Part shown: positions 44,788-52,458 of the stretch, in pieces
How positions within the stretch are numbered: the stretch's first letter is position 1
Layout of the letters: each line of letters begins with the position of its first letter
Assembly: GCF_029714425.1 (NCBI RefSeq)
Contig: NZ_CP121668.1
Location: 2,873,501-2,937,500 of the forward strand
Source of the DNA: Bradyrhizobium sp. CB2312
Lineage (GTDB): Bacteria; Pseudomonadota; Alphaproteobacteria; Rhizobiales; Xanthobacteraceae
Direction of reading: 5' to 3'
Length of the DNA: 64,000 nucleotides
The notes under the pieces: model-generated
Seen by the model: only the letters and a program-made list of their open reading frames with translations
Database searches by the model: none
What the model was told of the DNA's origin: nothing
Position numbers and translations under genes: made by a program

Positions 44788-45015
44788 CTATCGTTTCGTT
44801 GGCTTGCGAAGGAATGGACGCATGATGTCGGTGGTCGTGAAGCTTGTCTCGAACCCGTCTGACAGCAATGGCATCTCGTTGTCGGCGCCAACCCTGTTGC
44901 AGACGGGGCAGGGCGCACCGGCGCCGCCGCAGCCGCAGGCCTTCGAACCTTCCCACGTGCGCTCGGGGTGGTTCTCGCAAACCCAGTGCGTGCCGGCGCA
45001 GCGCGCGCAAGCCAT
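44788..45015 (-). CDS. Cysteine-rich zinc-ribbon protein
   Basis: 75 residues starting MACARCAGTHWVCENHPERT. It has CxxC, CxxH and CGCGGAGAPCPVC clusters, expected to bind one or two zinc ions. Similar short proteins are widespread in Bradyrhizobium. Function unknown. Same strand as its neighbours. Confidence 0.7.
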   Translation of the reverse strand: MACARCAGTHWVCENHPERTWEGSKACGCGGAGAPCPVCNRVGADNEMPLLSDGFETSFTTTDIMRPFLRKPTKR

Positions 45016-45028
45016 TTCGGACCTCCCT

Positions 45029-45175
45029 TCAATGCTGTGTCGGCTCTTCCTCGATTTGCTGCACCTCGCTGAGGTCGCGCATGTCTAGCAACTCGCCGCG
45101 GATCGTGCAGCGGATGAAGTGATTGCTCTCGCGTTGCGGGCGCCAGTTGCCGTGCGGTTTGCCTTCACGTGGCAT
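45029..45175 (-). CDS. 48-residue conserved protein
   Basis: MPREGKPHGNWRPQRESNHF, then IRCTIRGELLDMRDLSEVQQ and an acidic tail. Its ATG lies inside the last codons of the paralogue pseudogene at 45165. Polar, soluble; function unknown. Confidence 0.5.
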   Translation of the reverse strand: MPREGKPHGNWRPQRESNHFIRCTIRGELLDMRDLSEVQQIEEEPTQH

Positions 45176-45521
45176 AGCTCGCCATCCGCAGTGGGAGCGC
45201 CAACTGGATGCCGATCGCGCGGCCGAGCTGGCTCTGGACGAAGTGTCTCAAGGCGTCGGAGATCTCGTGGCCTTCGGCGGCAATGCGGCGCTCGAGTTCG
45301 CGCGCAATATCCTCTGAGGCGTCCCACGACCACCCCTCGACCGGATTGAAGACGACGCGAAGAACCTGATCGTATGGACCGGTGAGCATGTCCCCGATCA
45401 GCGTGGCCTAGGTGACGCCTTCGTCGGTCTCACGAAACGCTGCGCCATCCCGGAACTCCTCCAGGACCAAATAGAAATCCTTATCGAGCCGGTCATTCGG
45501 AATGATCGACGGCGAGCCATA
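45165..45521 (-). pseudogene. Paralogue of the DIYLVLDDF-family gene, with nonsense codon
   Basis: The frame reads IIPNDRLDKDFYLVLEEFRD, RETDEGVT, then TAG (45408-45410), then ATLIGDMLTG, VFNPVEGWSWDASEDIAREL and IGIQLALPLR to TGA at 45165. It aligns throughout with the gene at 44260-44721. No start codon is clear. The stop splits the protein after about 37 residues. Confidence 0.7.
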
Positions 45522-45749
45522 CGCGAAGACGCCAGTGACCTGGAAGCAGAATTGGAGGCACGAATCGACAAATGCGAATGAATTGATCTGCTTTGAAAGA
45601 GGCGCCTGCGGCCTTTGGGTCTCGCCAACTCACGTCGCTCTGGGCTCACCTGGAACTCTGGTTCCGGTCCGAGTGCGTCGGAGGGTTAATGAACCTGACA
45701 TGATTCACCTAGACGAAGCATGGGAAGGAGAGCGGCCTACTCGCTTAAC

Positions 45750-46001
45750 GTGCACAGTGAAGGAGGGGTTAGGGCAAGCCGGTTTCTCGTCCGGATGGGC
45801 GGCGTCGGTTGGATGGTTTACGGTCGAGATCGCAAGGGGCCCGCGCTAATCGGCACAGAGTGGGCAGCCTATCTGACTAGGGAGCAGGCAGAACGGACGT
45901 ATCACACTCTGTCTTGCTCGGACAAAGGCCGAGCCGCCGGTGGTTCGGGGGTAGTGATCGTGAGGGTGCTTCATCGGGAAGATTTGGCAGAAATCGCATA
46001 G
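45750..46001 (+). CDS. Small MGGVGWMVY-family protein, copy 2
   Basis: About 83 residues from a GTG at 45750 (an upstream ATG at 45720 is possible). FLVRMGGVGWMVYGRDRKGP, then ALIGTEWAAYLTREQAERTY matches the copies at 28761 and 51909. The C-terminal 25 residues are unlike the others. Function unknown. Confidence 0.6.
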   Translation: MHSEGGVRASRFLVRMGGVGWMVYGRDRKGPALIGTEWAAYLTREQAERTYHTLSCSDKGRAAGGSGVVIVRVLHREDLAEIA

Positions 46002-46032
46002 CACGCCTGCTTAACTTAGGTTAAGGTGAGGC

Positions 46033-46122
46033 ATGGGCGAAGAACTACTAGTGCGTGTGATTGCCATCGGCGCCGGAGTTTTCACTTTGGCTGCCGCAAC
46101 CGCGCTCATCTTCAGCCTTTGA
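46033..46122 (+). CDS. 29-residue membrane peptide
   Basis: MGEELLVRVIAIGAGVFTLA then AATALIFSL, one hydrophobic helix, with AAGGTGAGG just before the ATG. Too short for family assignment. Confidence 0.45.
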   Translation: MGEELLVRVIAIGAGVFTLAAATALIFSL

Positions 46123-46189
46123 TTTATCTCAAATAGCGCACGCAATCGGTCCGCATCCTCCATTGCCGACGGGAGGCGACAATGCGGCC

Positions 46190-46261
46190 ATGGATGTTGC
46201 ATGCGCTGGCGTGGGAATAGCCGCCGTTGGTTTGGCAGCCCTCATTTCTATGAGCATGTAG
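46190..46261 (+). CDS. 23-residue hydrophobic peptide ORF
   Basis: Reads MDVACAGVGIAAVGLAALIS and MSM. One helix; ribosome site doubtful. It follows the 29-residue membrane peptide by 67 bases. Confidence 0.25.
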   Translation: MDVACAGVGIAAVGLAALISMSM

Positions 46262-46320
46262 AGCCGACTCAGCGGCCAATGATGCTCGTACTAGATTTGC
46301 TTCTCCAATGACCGAGTGGC

Positions 46321-46506
46321 ATGTCAATGTGGGGCCGCGTGCAGCGCGCAGCAATTTGTTCGGTTGGGATGGCGGGCACTGTGGGGCTCGCGCTGCTCGC
46401 CATCTTCGGCCAACTGGACGATGCGATAGAAAAGCGATTGTACAGAAACTGTGTAAAGGCCTACCAGGACTCGCCGATTTGCCTGACCGAGCCACAGGGG
46501 AAATGA
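46321..46506 (+). CDS. Small membrane-anchored protein with two cysteines
   Basis: 61 residues. MSMWGRVQRAAICSVGMAGT, VGLALLAIFGQ is an N-terminal helix; the outer part has NCVKAYQDSPIC, a possible disulfide. Function unknown. Confidence 0.55.
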   Translation: MSMWGRVQRAAICSVGMAGTVGLALLAIFGQLDDAIEKRLYRNCVKAYQDSPICLTEPQGK

Positions 46507-46807
46507 TCGGAGATGATCCAAAGTTGGTTTGCGCTCTTCACGGGTGGCGCTGGCGTCTTGTTTCGGCGCCGCCCGGGGATCAGGATCACATACATGCAGA
46601 GTCAGTGAGGGGCGACATGCCGACGTCAACGAACATCAGTCGCCAACCGTCGCCGAAATGCCCGAGATGGAATCGGAGGAGCAAGCGATGATCCGATGGG
46701 CCGTCGAACAGAGCCTTCCCGCGAACGATGCGCATCGAGCTAAGGCTTGGCTCGATTGAGCTTTCGCTGCCTTCACCGCTCTGATCGAACTTGGCGTCGA
46801 AGTATAA

Positions 46808-46831
46808 GGCCCGCCGGTTCGCTGGCGGGCC
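46808..46831. terminator. Terminator-like hairpin between convergent genes
   Basis: GGCCCGCCGG/CTGGCGGGCC hairpin without a long T run; nearly the same hairpin recurs at 51093. Confidence 0.5.
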
Positions 46832-46843
46832 CGATCAGCCCCG

Positions 46844-47062
46844 TCATAAGATAACATCTAGGGGAATGGTGCACACGGCTCTGCCATCATCGTCACTGAC
46901 GAAGATCGAATAGCGAAGGCCGACCAGCTCCGGGCGAGTTTCGCGCAGTGACCGAGCAAGCCTGATTGCATCTATCTGTGCGTCCGCTTCGCTCGGCAGG
47001 TCATGCACTCCAAAATCCGAGACAAAGTGGGAATTGATGAGCTTGAACGAAAACAGCGGCAT
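46844..47062 (-). CDS. DUF6894-type small protein, second member
   Basis: 72 residues from the ATG at 47062 (MPLFSFKLINSHFVSDFGVH). DLPSEADAQIDAIRLARSLR and a closing beta hairpin (LRYSIFVSDDDGRAVCTIPL) follow the same layout as 30867-31097. Function unknown. Confidence 0.6.
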   Translation of the reverse strand: MPLFSFKLINSHFVSDFGVHDLPSEADAQIDAIRLARSLRETRPELVGLRYSIFVSDDDGRAVCTIPLDVIL

Positions 47063-47260
47063 GGAACATGATGTCCAACGGATGCCAAAGCGAAGCCCCC
47101 GCTCCCTAACGGTGGGCGGGGGCTCGCGGATGGATGGCGCGAGGCTCGCGCGAACGAGGTGTCGCACCAAGGACCCGCACAAACTATGAACCCCCCTGCG
47201 CGCCGATCCTTGAGCACAAATGTTGTGCAGAGTGCGCAAAAAGGAGCCCGTCCGAGCGAC

Positions 47261-47407
47261 CTATTCCAGAACGTCATACTCAAAGGCAACGCCCTCGGGG
47301 TCGTTCTCCTCGAACCACTTTTCCGCGGCCTCGACCGTAGCGAAGACCTTGACGTGGTTGGCATCACCGACCTGCTTGGCGGTGTTCACGTACACGAAGA
47401 CGGTCAT
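47261..47407 (-). CDS. 48-residue conserved protein
   Basis: MTVFVYVNTAKQVGDANHVK, VFATVEAAEKWFEEND and EGVAFEYDVLE. A compact beta-alpha-beta unit seen in Bradyrhizobium small proteins. Its ATG overlaps the stop of the upstream gene (ATGA). Last of three overlapping genes. Confidence 0.65.
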   Translation of the reverse strand: MTVFVYVNTAKQVGDANHVKVFATVEAAEKWFEENDPEGVAFEYDVLE

Positions 47408-47742
47408 TGATCCCTCTTTAGCTTGGGCCGGCGCCAATGCGGTTCTTTTCCCTTGGGGTTGAACGCTGGAACGTAATGTCGGTTCAAAGCCCGCATGACG
47501 CCGATGCGGGCCTTGATGACCGGGCCGCCGTTCTCAGCGACCAGGATCAGCGCTTCCATCGCCGCCTGCCACTCTGGCGCGTCATGCTCCTTCTTTGGCA
47601 GCGCCGCGATGCACTCCCCGGCATCGCGCAGCGTCACTAGCTTGCGGCCGTTGACCTCGATCGGATCTTCGAATTCGTGAGACCAGCCAGTAGGGCGGGG
47701 CGCGCTTGAACCGCCCTTAGGCGGCGGCGTCGATCGTCGCAA
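47404..47742 (-). CDS. Small conserved protein, middle gene of three
   Basis: 112 residues. VNGRKLVTLRDAGECIAALP, EWQAAMEALILVAENGGPVI then RIGVMRALNRH. Helical, soluble, family not named to my knowledge. It overlaps both neighbours, so the three are co-transcribed and coupled. Confidence 0.65.
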   Translation of the reverse strand: MRRSTPPPKGGSSAPRPTGWSHEFEDPIEVNGRKLVTLRDAGECIAALPKKEHDAPEWQAAMEALILVAENGGPVIKARIGVMRALNRHYVPAFNPKGKEPHWRRPKLKRDQ

Positions 47743-47896
47743 TCAGGGCCCGCATATCGGCCGCCTGGGCGCGATAACGCTCGCTCAAGCGGAGGTACAG
47801 TTCACGATCGCCACCACCTACCGCCCGGTGCGCGATCATTTCGCGTTCGGTAGCGAGGCTCTCAAATCGTTCCAACTTGGCTTGGAAACCGGTCAT
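47717..47896 (-). CDS. 59-residue helical protein, first gene of three
   Basis: MTGFQAKLERFESLATEREM, IAHRAVGGGDRELYLRLSER and YRAQAADMRALIATIDAAA. Coiled-coil-like. It overlaps the next gene start by 26 bases. Function unknown. Confidence 0.6.
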   Translation of the reverse strand: MTGFQAKLERFESLATEREMIAHRAVGGGDRELYLRLSERYRAQAADMRALIATIDAAA

Positions 47897-47993
47897 AAAA
47901 TACGCCCCTAACGCTTACTGAGGGACGCAGACCATACACTTCTGATTAGGTCGAGGCGAAAATTGTTCTGGCCTATAACGATTTGGCCACCCT

Positions 47994-48329
47994 TCAGGTC
48001 GTGTTTCGCGTGCCCATGATCGCGAGCCGCGGGTTGAATAGGCGAGTGACGTCGAACAGGGCAAGGCATGCCGTACTCAGAATAACGTGCCGTGAAACAT
48101 GCTGATAATCGCGAGCACACCAAGAGGCACATCCCGAACCCGATCCATGCGGCAGCGGCTTGTCGCAATTCGATCCGGCCTGTCGCATCGCGGCGGTAGC
48201 CAGCCATCGCAATGGCTCCGGCGTTGCGCTGAACACCTCGACATAAACGCGCCCCAACCACAGGAATGGCAGGACGGTACGTGCCACCAGGTACCCGATC
48301 AGTTCGACGAGCATTCCGAACCTGGACAT
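47994..48329 (-). pseudogene. Small membrane protein, probably frameshifted
   Basis: From the ATG at 48329: MSRFGMLVELIGYLVARTVL, PFLWLGRVYVEVF, then in another frame GYRRDATGRIELRQAAAAWI and a helix GFGMCLLVCSRL. The join near 48200 gives a two-helix protein; as it stands the ORF continues with unrelated sequence. Confidence 0.4.
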
Positions 48330-48728
48330 GGCCGAACTCAGACGCGCCAGAAGTATGCACCATATAGAACGCAAAGAATGTAGTCAACCACAGGTTGGTA
48401 ACGATGCATGATGCCCGCCCGCTTACGCTGGACGCTCTTCGTCGACGAAGGAAGGCGCCGCTGCGATCGCTGTTCGCGGCGTTCCTGGTCGGCCTCTGGG
48501 TCGCGCGCCGGGGCTAGTTTCGCGAGTCTTGCTGCGCATGGCGGAAGCTCAAGACGTTCGGAGCGGGAGTGGCGCGAGAAGGCGACGACGAAAGCGCAGG
48601 CGCCCCTCGACGCCGCCGAGCGGCAGCACGCAGCCAGGCTGCGCGCGGCGCTCAGGAAGGTCAGGAATAGGCCGCCTAAGTCCGCGTTAACCATTGCGAT
48701 TCCTTGCGTAAAAATTTTGTCCGGGGGT
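48330..48728. other. Stretch upstream of the heat-shock promoter
   Basis: Overlapping open frames on both strands, none with family resemblance. A minus-strand frame from 48692 (MVNADLGGLFLTFLSAARSL) may encode a small protein but I cannot support it. Confidence 0.35.
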
Positions 48729-48757
48729 CTTGAAACTTTTCTCTGACTTCCAAATTT
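48729..48757 (+). promoter_or_regulatory. RpoH (sigma 32)-like promoter of hsp20
   Basis: CTTGAAAC, about 13 bases, CCAAATTT, close to the heat-shock sigma consensus (CTTGAAA, then CCCCATNT). Start site expected near 48765. Confidence 0.6.
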
Positions 48758-48764
48758 TTTTGGC

Positions 48765-48869
48765 GTCGTCGTACGACGATCGGGATGCCGTTCGGGTCCC
48801 GCCATTGAGACGGGCACCGGTCGTGTCCGGTGTCGCTCGTAACCATTTTGCTCCCAGGAGGATCTGGCT
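48765..48869 (+). promoter_or_regulatory. ROSE-type RNA thermometer
   Basis: The roughly 105-base leader of hsp20 has several hairpins: CGTCG/CGACG near 48763-48778, one around 48785-48803 and one around 48811-48830. Its last hairpin pairs TTGCTCC with GGAGGAT across the ribosome site (48851-48866). That terminal hairpin with a U/C-GCU anti-Shine-Dalgarno is the ROSE element signature, melting on heat shock. Confidence 0.65.
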
Positions 48870-49325
48870 ATGCGCACTGTTGATTTTTCGCCCTTCTTCC
48901 GCTCGGCCATCGGCTTTGACCGTCTTTTTGACCTCGCCGAAGCCGCCCAGCGCGCGGGCGAGGAGACCTATCCCCCCTACAACATCGAGCGTCTCGACGA
49001 GAACCGCTTCCAGATCTCGGTAGCGCTCGCCGGTTTCACGCCGGATGAGGTCGCGCTGACGGTCGAGCAGAACGTCCTTACGTTGGAAGGTCACAAGGGC
49101 GAGAAGGACGACAAGACCTTCCTGCATCGCGGCATCTCGGCCCGCAACTTCAAGCGGCAGTTCACGCTCGCCGACCACGTTGAGGTCAAAGGCGCCAGCT
49201 TCGAGAACGGCTTGCTTGTCATCGACCTGCAACGGGAGATTCCGGAGGCGATGAAGCCGCGTCGCATTGCGATCAACGGCGCCGCGCCGAGCAACGTGAC
49301 ACAGATCGAATCCAAGGTTGCCTAA
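48870..49325 (+). CDS. hsp20: Hsp20/alpha-crystallin small heat-shock protein
   Basis: 151 residues. After an N-terminal arm (RTVDFSPFFRSAIGFDRLFD) comes the alpha-crystallin domain: YNIERLDENRFQISVALAGF, LTLEGHKGEKDD, YLHRGI-like FLHRGISARNFKRQFTL and the ASFENGLLVIDLQREIPE box. The last strand ends PRRIAIN. It is an ATP-independent holdase in the cytoplasm, of the class A type of Bradyrhizobium. It heads a run of five plus-strand genes behind a heat-shock promoter and a thermometer. Confidence 0.93.
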   Translation: MRTVDFSPFFRSAIGFDRLFDLAEAAQRAGEETYPPYNIERLDENRFQISVALAGFTPDEVALTVEQNVLTLEGHKGEKDDKTFLHRGISARNFKRQFTLADHVEVKGASFENGLLVIDLQREIPEAMKPRRIAINGAAPSNVTQIESKVA

Positions 49326-49409
49326 GGCCATCCCGCAGAACAGCCACCAAGCCGCGCGGGACGACCCGCGCGGCTATCTCCTCAACTCGTCTTGGAAATG
49401 GAGGAAGCC

Positions 49410-49730
49410 ATGCGGCCGACGACCGCCCTTCACGACAACGTTGTTGATCTCAGCGCCATCATTCATCCCGGTACAGTCTTTGAGCATCCCCGGGACGTGG
49501 TCTCCCATCCTTCTCTCAGCCTGTCCGAGAAACGTGCCATCCTGGCTTCGTGGGCATCGGACGCTTCTGCGATCGCATCGTGCCCGTCACTGCGGGCCCC
49601 CGAGGGGCTGAAGGCGCCGGTCACGATCGACGAGATTTTGGAGGCGCTTTGCGCGCTGGACGAAGGCGCCCGGAATTCTCCCGGGGGCAAGCCGATGCGC
49701 TTGCGGTCGGTCGAGCGTGCAGCGGCTTAG
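49410..49730 (+). CDS. Conserved protein encoded downstream of hsp20
   Basis: 106 residues from the ATG at 49410, with GGAGGAAGCC before it. The core FEHPRDVVSHPSLSLSEKRA, ILASWASDASAI and TIDEILEALCALD is a recognisable rhizobial family found after small heat-shock genes. Likely a soluble helical stress protein; mechanism unknown. Confidence 0.75.
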   Translation: MRPTTALHDNVVDLSAIIHPGTVFEHPRDVVSHPSLSLSEKRAILASWASDASAIASCPSLRAPEGLKAPVTIDEILEALCALDEGARNSPGGKPMRLRSVERAAA

Positions 49731-49746
49731 GAGAGGGTGAGGAGTG

Positions 49747-49977
49747 ATGAAGATGCTCGATCAGAACCTTGCCCGCATCCGTGCGCACCGCAACAACGTC
49801 CACCGCTATCGAAGACTTCTAAAGACGCGGCTCTCCGACCTCGAGCGCCAGTTCATCGAACGGCGTCTCTCCGAGGAGGGCTCGGCGCTGGAGGCGTTGA
49901 CGTCCGAAACCTTCCCGATCGCCTTGCTCAGGACCCCGACGCCGTGCTCGCCTGCGACCGCGGGGGCGGCATCATGA
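49747..49977 (+). CDS. Small helical protein of the hsp20 operon
   Basis: 76 residues. MMKMLDQNLARIRAHRNNVH, RYRRLLKTRLSDLERQFIER and RLSEEGSALEAL form a basic helical hairpin common in Bradyrhizobium. The tail (PTPCSPATAGAAS) is atypical. It overlaps the next gene (ATGA). Confidence 0.65.
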   Translation: MKMLDQNLARIRAHRNNVHRYRRLLKTRLSDLERQFIERRLSEEGSALEALTSETFPIALLRTPTPCSPATAGAAS

Positions 49978-50153
49978 CCGACGTCAGGGACCTTTTGATC
50001 CGCGGCAGCGAGAAGGTCATAGCTCACTACCGGCTGCTGCTCGCCCGCGCCAAGACCGAGAAGGAACGAGAACTTTACCTGAGCCGGATCGAACGCGAGC
50101 AGCGGCTCCTGGACCAGCTCCAGGGCGGCTTGCGGGGACGGGTCGCGGCATGA
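49974..50153 (+). CDS. 59-residue coiled-coil protein of the hsp20 operon
   Basis: MTDVRDLLIRGSEKVIAHYR, LLLARAKTEKERELYLSRIE, REQRLLDQL. Helical; overlaps both neighbours by four bases, so translation is coupled. Function unknown. Confidence 0.65.
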   Translation: MTDVRDLLIRGSEKVIAHYRLLLARAKTEKERELYLSRIEREQRLLDQLQGGLRGRVAA

Positions 50154-50401
50154 ACACTCGAAACGACGAAGAGAACTACGCGGGCTTCGATGTCATGTTG
50201 AAGCGACGCGGCCGCGGCCGATGGAAGTGGGCTGTCTGCGCAGCTGGAGGCGAGGTCGTGATGTCCGGCTCGGAGTGCAGCCGCGCTGCCGCGAGGTACA
50301 AGGCGGAGCGCGCGCTGTTTCTCCTGCTCTGCGCAAGCGCGTCGCGGGTGCTGTCCGTCGGAGGAGGGCGGACCGCAGGCTCGGGCTTGCCGCGGCCCTA
50401 G
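50150..50401 (+). CDS. Small protein ending the hsp20 operon
   Basis: 83 residues. MNTRNDEENYAGFDVMLKRR, GRWKWAVCAAGGEVVMSGSE, then AAARYKAERALFLLL. The start of the family (a small beta domain with a GRWKW strand) is kept; the last 20 residues (Gly/Arg-rich) look atypical. A terminator follows at 50521. Confidence 0.6.
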   Translation: MNTRNDEENYAGFDVMLKRRGRGRWKWAVCAAGGEVVMSGSECSRAAARYKAERALFLLLCASASRVLSVGGGRTAGSGLPRP

Positions 50402-50520
50402 TGCCAGGAATCGTCAATATCGCTGGCACGTATCCGCTAAGCGCTTTTGCCACGGAAGCCACCCTTGAAATTAGCGACTGAGCACTTGCGGATTGGTAGC
50501 AAGTACCGCCCGACATAAAA

Positions 50521-50550
50521 CCCCCGCCGGCCCAAGTCGGCGGGGTCTTC
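50521..50550. terminator. Terminator-like hairpin
   Basis: CCCCGCC/GGCGGGG stem with TCTTC after it, between the hsp20 operon and a minus-strand remnant. Confidence 0.5.
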
Positions 50551-50551
50551 G

Positions 50552-50849
50552 CTAGAACTCTGCCCCCTCCCATCGCCCATGGCCGACGCGGCCCGAGAAA
50601 GCTTGCACCGTCCTATTAAACCCGGCGAGGCCGCCATTGAGGTTCGCGACGAAACCGGGCCGGTCATGCGGGTGCGATTCACGATTGAGACAGACCGCCT
50701 GAGTCAGTCTTCCTTCCCATAGCTCCATGGGATTAGCTTCAGCTAGCCGCTTAGCAAGTGCTCGGACGTTTTCCTCAGTCCCACAGACCAAATCAACCGA
50801 GTGGATCATCTGCCCCTCAAACGTGACAACGAAGCCGATAAGTCTTCAT
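50552..50849 (-). pseudogene. Relative of the 7354 gene, frameshifted near the start
   Basis: The ATG at 50849 gives MKTYR, then the conserved part FVVTFEGQMIHSVDLVCGTE, NVRALAKRLAEANPMELWEG lies in the next frame. It matches the 7354-7575 protein (K-YR, GQ, LVCG, ELW). One extra base after codon 5 explains the break; an internal ATG at 50809 may allow an 85-residue product. Confidence 0.55.
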
Positions 50850-51092
50850 CGGACTCCTACCAGTTGTTCCCGCAAGAATAAGGCGGCCTCAATCGGGCAG
50901 CTCCTGTAACCGCGCATATTTCCAAAGACGACGTTGCCGAATCGTCCTAGACCGTAAGAGGCCTCGGCGGCCCCCCGTTACCCTCGAGGCCTCCAGCGGC
51001 TCCGGCGATTAGGGCCGTTTTTTGCGAGCCACTTACTATCGTGGGTGTGGATAGGTGCGGCGCGCCAAGATCCTGAAGCCCCGATGATGTCG

Positions 51093-51124
51093 GGCCCGCC
51101 GGTTCACGCTGGCGGGCCTTTGTT
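51093..51124 (+). terminator. Rho-independent terminator-like hairpin
   Basis: GGCCCGCCGG/CTGGCGGGCC stem followed by TTTGTTCTC. Nearly the same hairpin as at 46808. The 50850-51092 stretch before it has no supported gene. Confidence 0.55.
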
Positions 51125-51165
51125 CTCGTTTCCGCGGAACGTTCCTATGTGGCGGCTGGGTCCTG

Positions 51166-51195
51166 TCCGTATTTGACCTCTAGTGTCCTAGTTTG
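51166..51195. repeat. 30-base repeat, copy 1
   Basis: Reads T-C-C/T-GTATTTGA...GTGTCCTA; 24 of 30 bases match 54590-54619. Both copies lie 35 to 80 bases before a small broken plus-strand gene. Confidence 0.5.
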
Positions 51196-51230
51196 TTCTG
51201 CGCGGCGTCCTAATTCGCTGGAGCGTCGAT

Positions 51231-51394
51231 TTGGCTCAACGGACGCCCGACCATCGGGCAATAGTCGAGCCCGAGAAACAGAGTGAGGCGAAAAAGCCAA
51301 AGCCGTCACGGCTGGAGGAGGCGCGGCGGATCATTGAACAGTACGCTGCCGAGTGCGCGAGATCGTCCAGAAGCTACGCCGCAAGATGAACTAG
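51231..51394 (+). pseudogene. Small helical gene, frameshifted near its end
   Basis: From a TTG at 51231 (GGAGCG upstream) the frame reads LAQRTPDHRAIVEPEKQSEA, SRLEEARRIIEQYAAE, then a break near 51350; LREIVQKLRRKMN and TAG follow in another frame. The joined protein is a basic helical rhizobial type. Function unknown. Confidence 0.5.
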
Positions 51395-51402
51395 GCTGCT
51401 TT

Positions 51403-51427
51403 GGAACAAGTGTTCACTTTGGTACTT
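51403..51427. repeat. 25-base palindrome-bearing repeat, copy 2
   Basis: Pairs with 29526-29550; holds GAACA-AG-TGTTC palindrome then ACTTTGGTACTT. Confidence 0.6.
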
Positions 51428-51456
51428 AAGCCATCTCCAGATGCGAAAGGCGGCTG

Positions 51457-51564
51457 ATGGTGACGGGAAGCAAGTTGGATAGGCTGGGTACGCTGGCGCT
51501 CGCCACAATGGTAACGGGCCTCGGCACCCTCATTGCAAGCATCGCTATGCTCATGATCCGATAA
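51457..51564 (+). CDS. Tiny membrane protein after palindrome repeat, copy 2 position
   Basis: 35 residues, MVTGSKLDRLGTLALATMVT, then GLGTLIASIAMLMIR. One hydrophobic helix. Same place in the cassette as 29552-29692 but different residues. Confidence 0.45.
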   Translation: MVTGSKLDRLGTLALATMVTGLGTLIASIAMLMIR

Positions 51565-51600
51565 GACCGCCTCAGTTGGTGGCCCGCTATCGCTATCGCT

Positions 51601-51857
51601 TCAAATGGAGTCCTGGCCCGTCTTGAGTCGCACGTAAGTTCCGCTTTCGTGCAGCTCCAGCCAGCCCTTTTCGATGGCGAACTTGATGGCGGCGCCGAAC
51701 TCGGGCCCGCTAGCCTTTAGTGTGTAGGGAAACGGCGCATTGATCTTTTTAATGTGGATGCGGCCGTCCTGGACGGCTCGATGCCCTTGGCGATCTCTAT
51801 CAGCTTGCGCACGGCGGTTTCCGGGTTGGTGAAGGCACGTTCATCGATCGTTTTCAA
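51601..51857 (-). pseudogene. Cassette protein C, copy 2, frameshifted
   Basis: From TTG at 51857: LKTIDERAFTNPETAVRKLI, EIAKGIEP, then a one-base deletion; the next frame reads VQDGRIHIKKINAPFPYTLK and FAIEKGWLELHESGTYVRLK to TGA. Copy 1 (29703-29966) is broken at a different place. Confidence 0.65.
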
Positions 51858-51908
51858 GTCCGCGCTCCTCTCCGCACTGATCGAGCAGCAGAAGTTGGCC
51901 GGTAGAAC

Positions 51909-52109
51909 CTATTCAGAGTCGTCTGCCGAGCCAATAAGGATTTCATACGCTCGCTCGGCCTGCTCCCGCGTCAAACTCGCGGCCCAGTCGCTGCCGATCA
52001 GTGCCGGCCCCCGGCGCTCTCGATCGTAAACCATCCAACCAACGCCGCCCATGCGAATGAGAAATCTGTTCGGGGGCACACTTTCAGTCACCATAACCTC
52101 TCTAATCAC
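51909..52109 (-). CDS. Small MGGVGWMVY-family protein, copy 3
   Basis: 66 residues. FLIRMGGVGWMVYDRERRGP, then ALIGSDWAASLTREQAERAY and a short acidic tail. Related to 28761-28964 and 45750-46001. Here it lies inside the second cassette copy, on the opposite strand. Confidence 0.65.
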   Translation of the reverse strand: MIREVMVTESVPPNRFLIRMGGVGWMVYDRERRGPALIGSDWAASLTREQAERAYEILIGSADDSE

Positions 52110-52159
52110 TTGGAGACTTGGTGAGTGGGCGCCCCTCGTTCCCGGATTGCAATTGACCC

Positions 52160-52458
52160 ATGTGAGTCAATTCGGGAAAAATAGGCAATCGGACTGTGCG
52201 ATAGCGAGCAGAGCCGCCTTCGGTCTCTGCCTAGGCTCGCCTCTGCTTGGTGCAACCGAGCCCGAGCGCAGCGGCCCCGGCCTACACTCCCCAAATGCCA
52301 TGCCGGCCGGGGCCGTCTGGCGAGTCGAGTGCCGGCAAGCCCTGACATGACGCCTGCGGCTGCGTTAGCTGCTATCTCCGTGCTTAATTTGGCGTTCCGT
52401 ATCCTTTGATACGCTGCGATCGAAATGGCCCTGCTAGTATTTCCCGATAAAGGGGGCC
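52160..52458 (+). repeat. Conserved stem-loop element, copy 2
   Basis: Aligns with 30241-30553. The second stem is ten perfect base pairs, GGCCCCGGCC/GGCCGGGGCC (52273-52282 with 52305-52314); the first hairpin is GCTTGG/CCGAGC with a G-T pair in place of an A-T. Confidence 0.5.

Noticed and set aside
48338..48910. 190-codon minus-strand frame covering the hsp20 leader
   Set aside because: It crosses the heat-shock promoter and the RNA thermometer, and has no recognisable family.
51136..51146. GGAACGTTCC palindrome as another EcfG promoter
   Set aside because: No matching -10 element at 15 to 17 bases on either strand and no gene start nearby.
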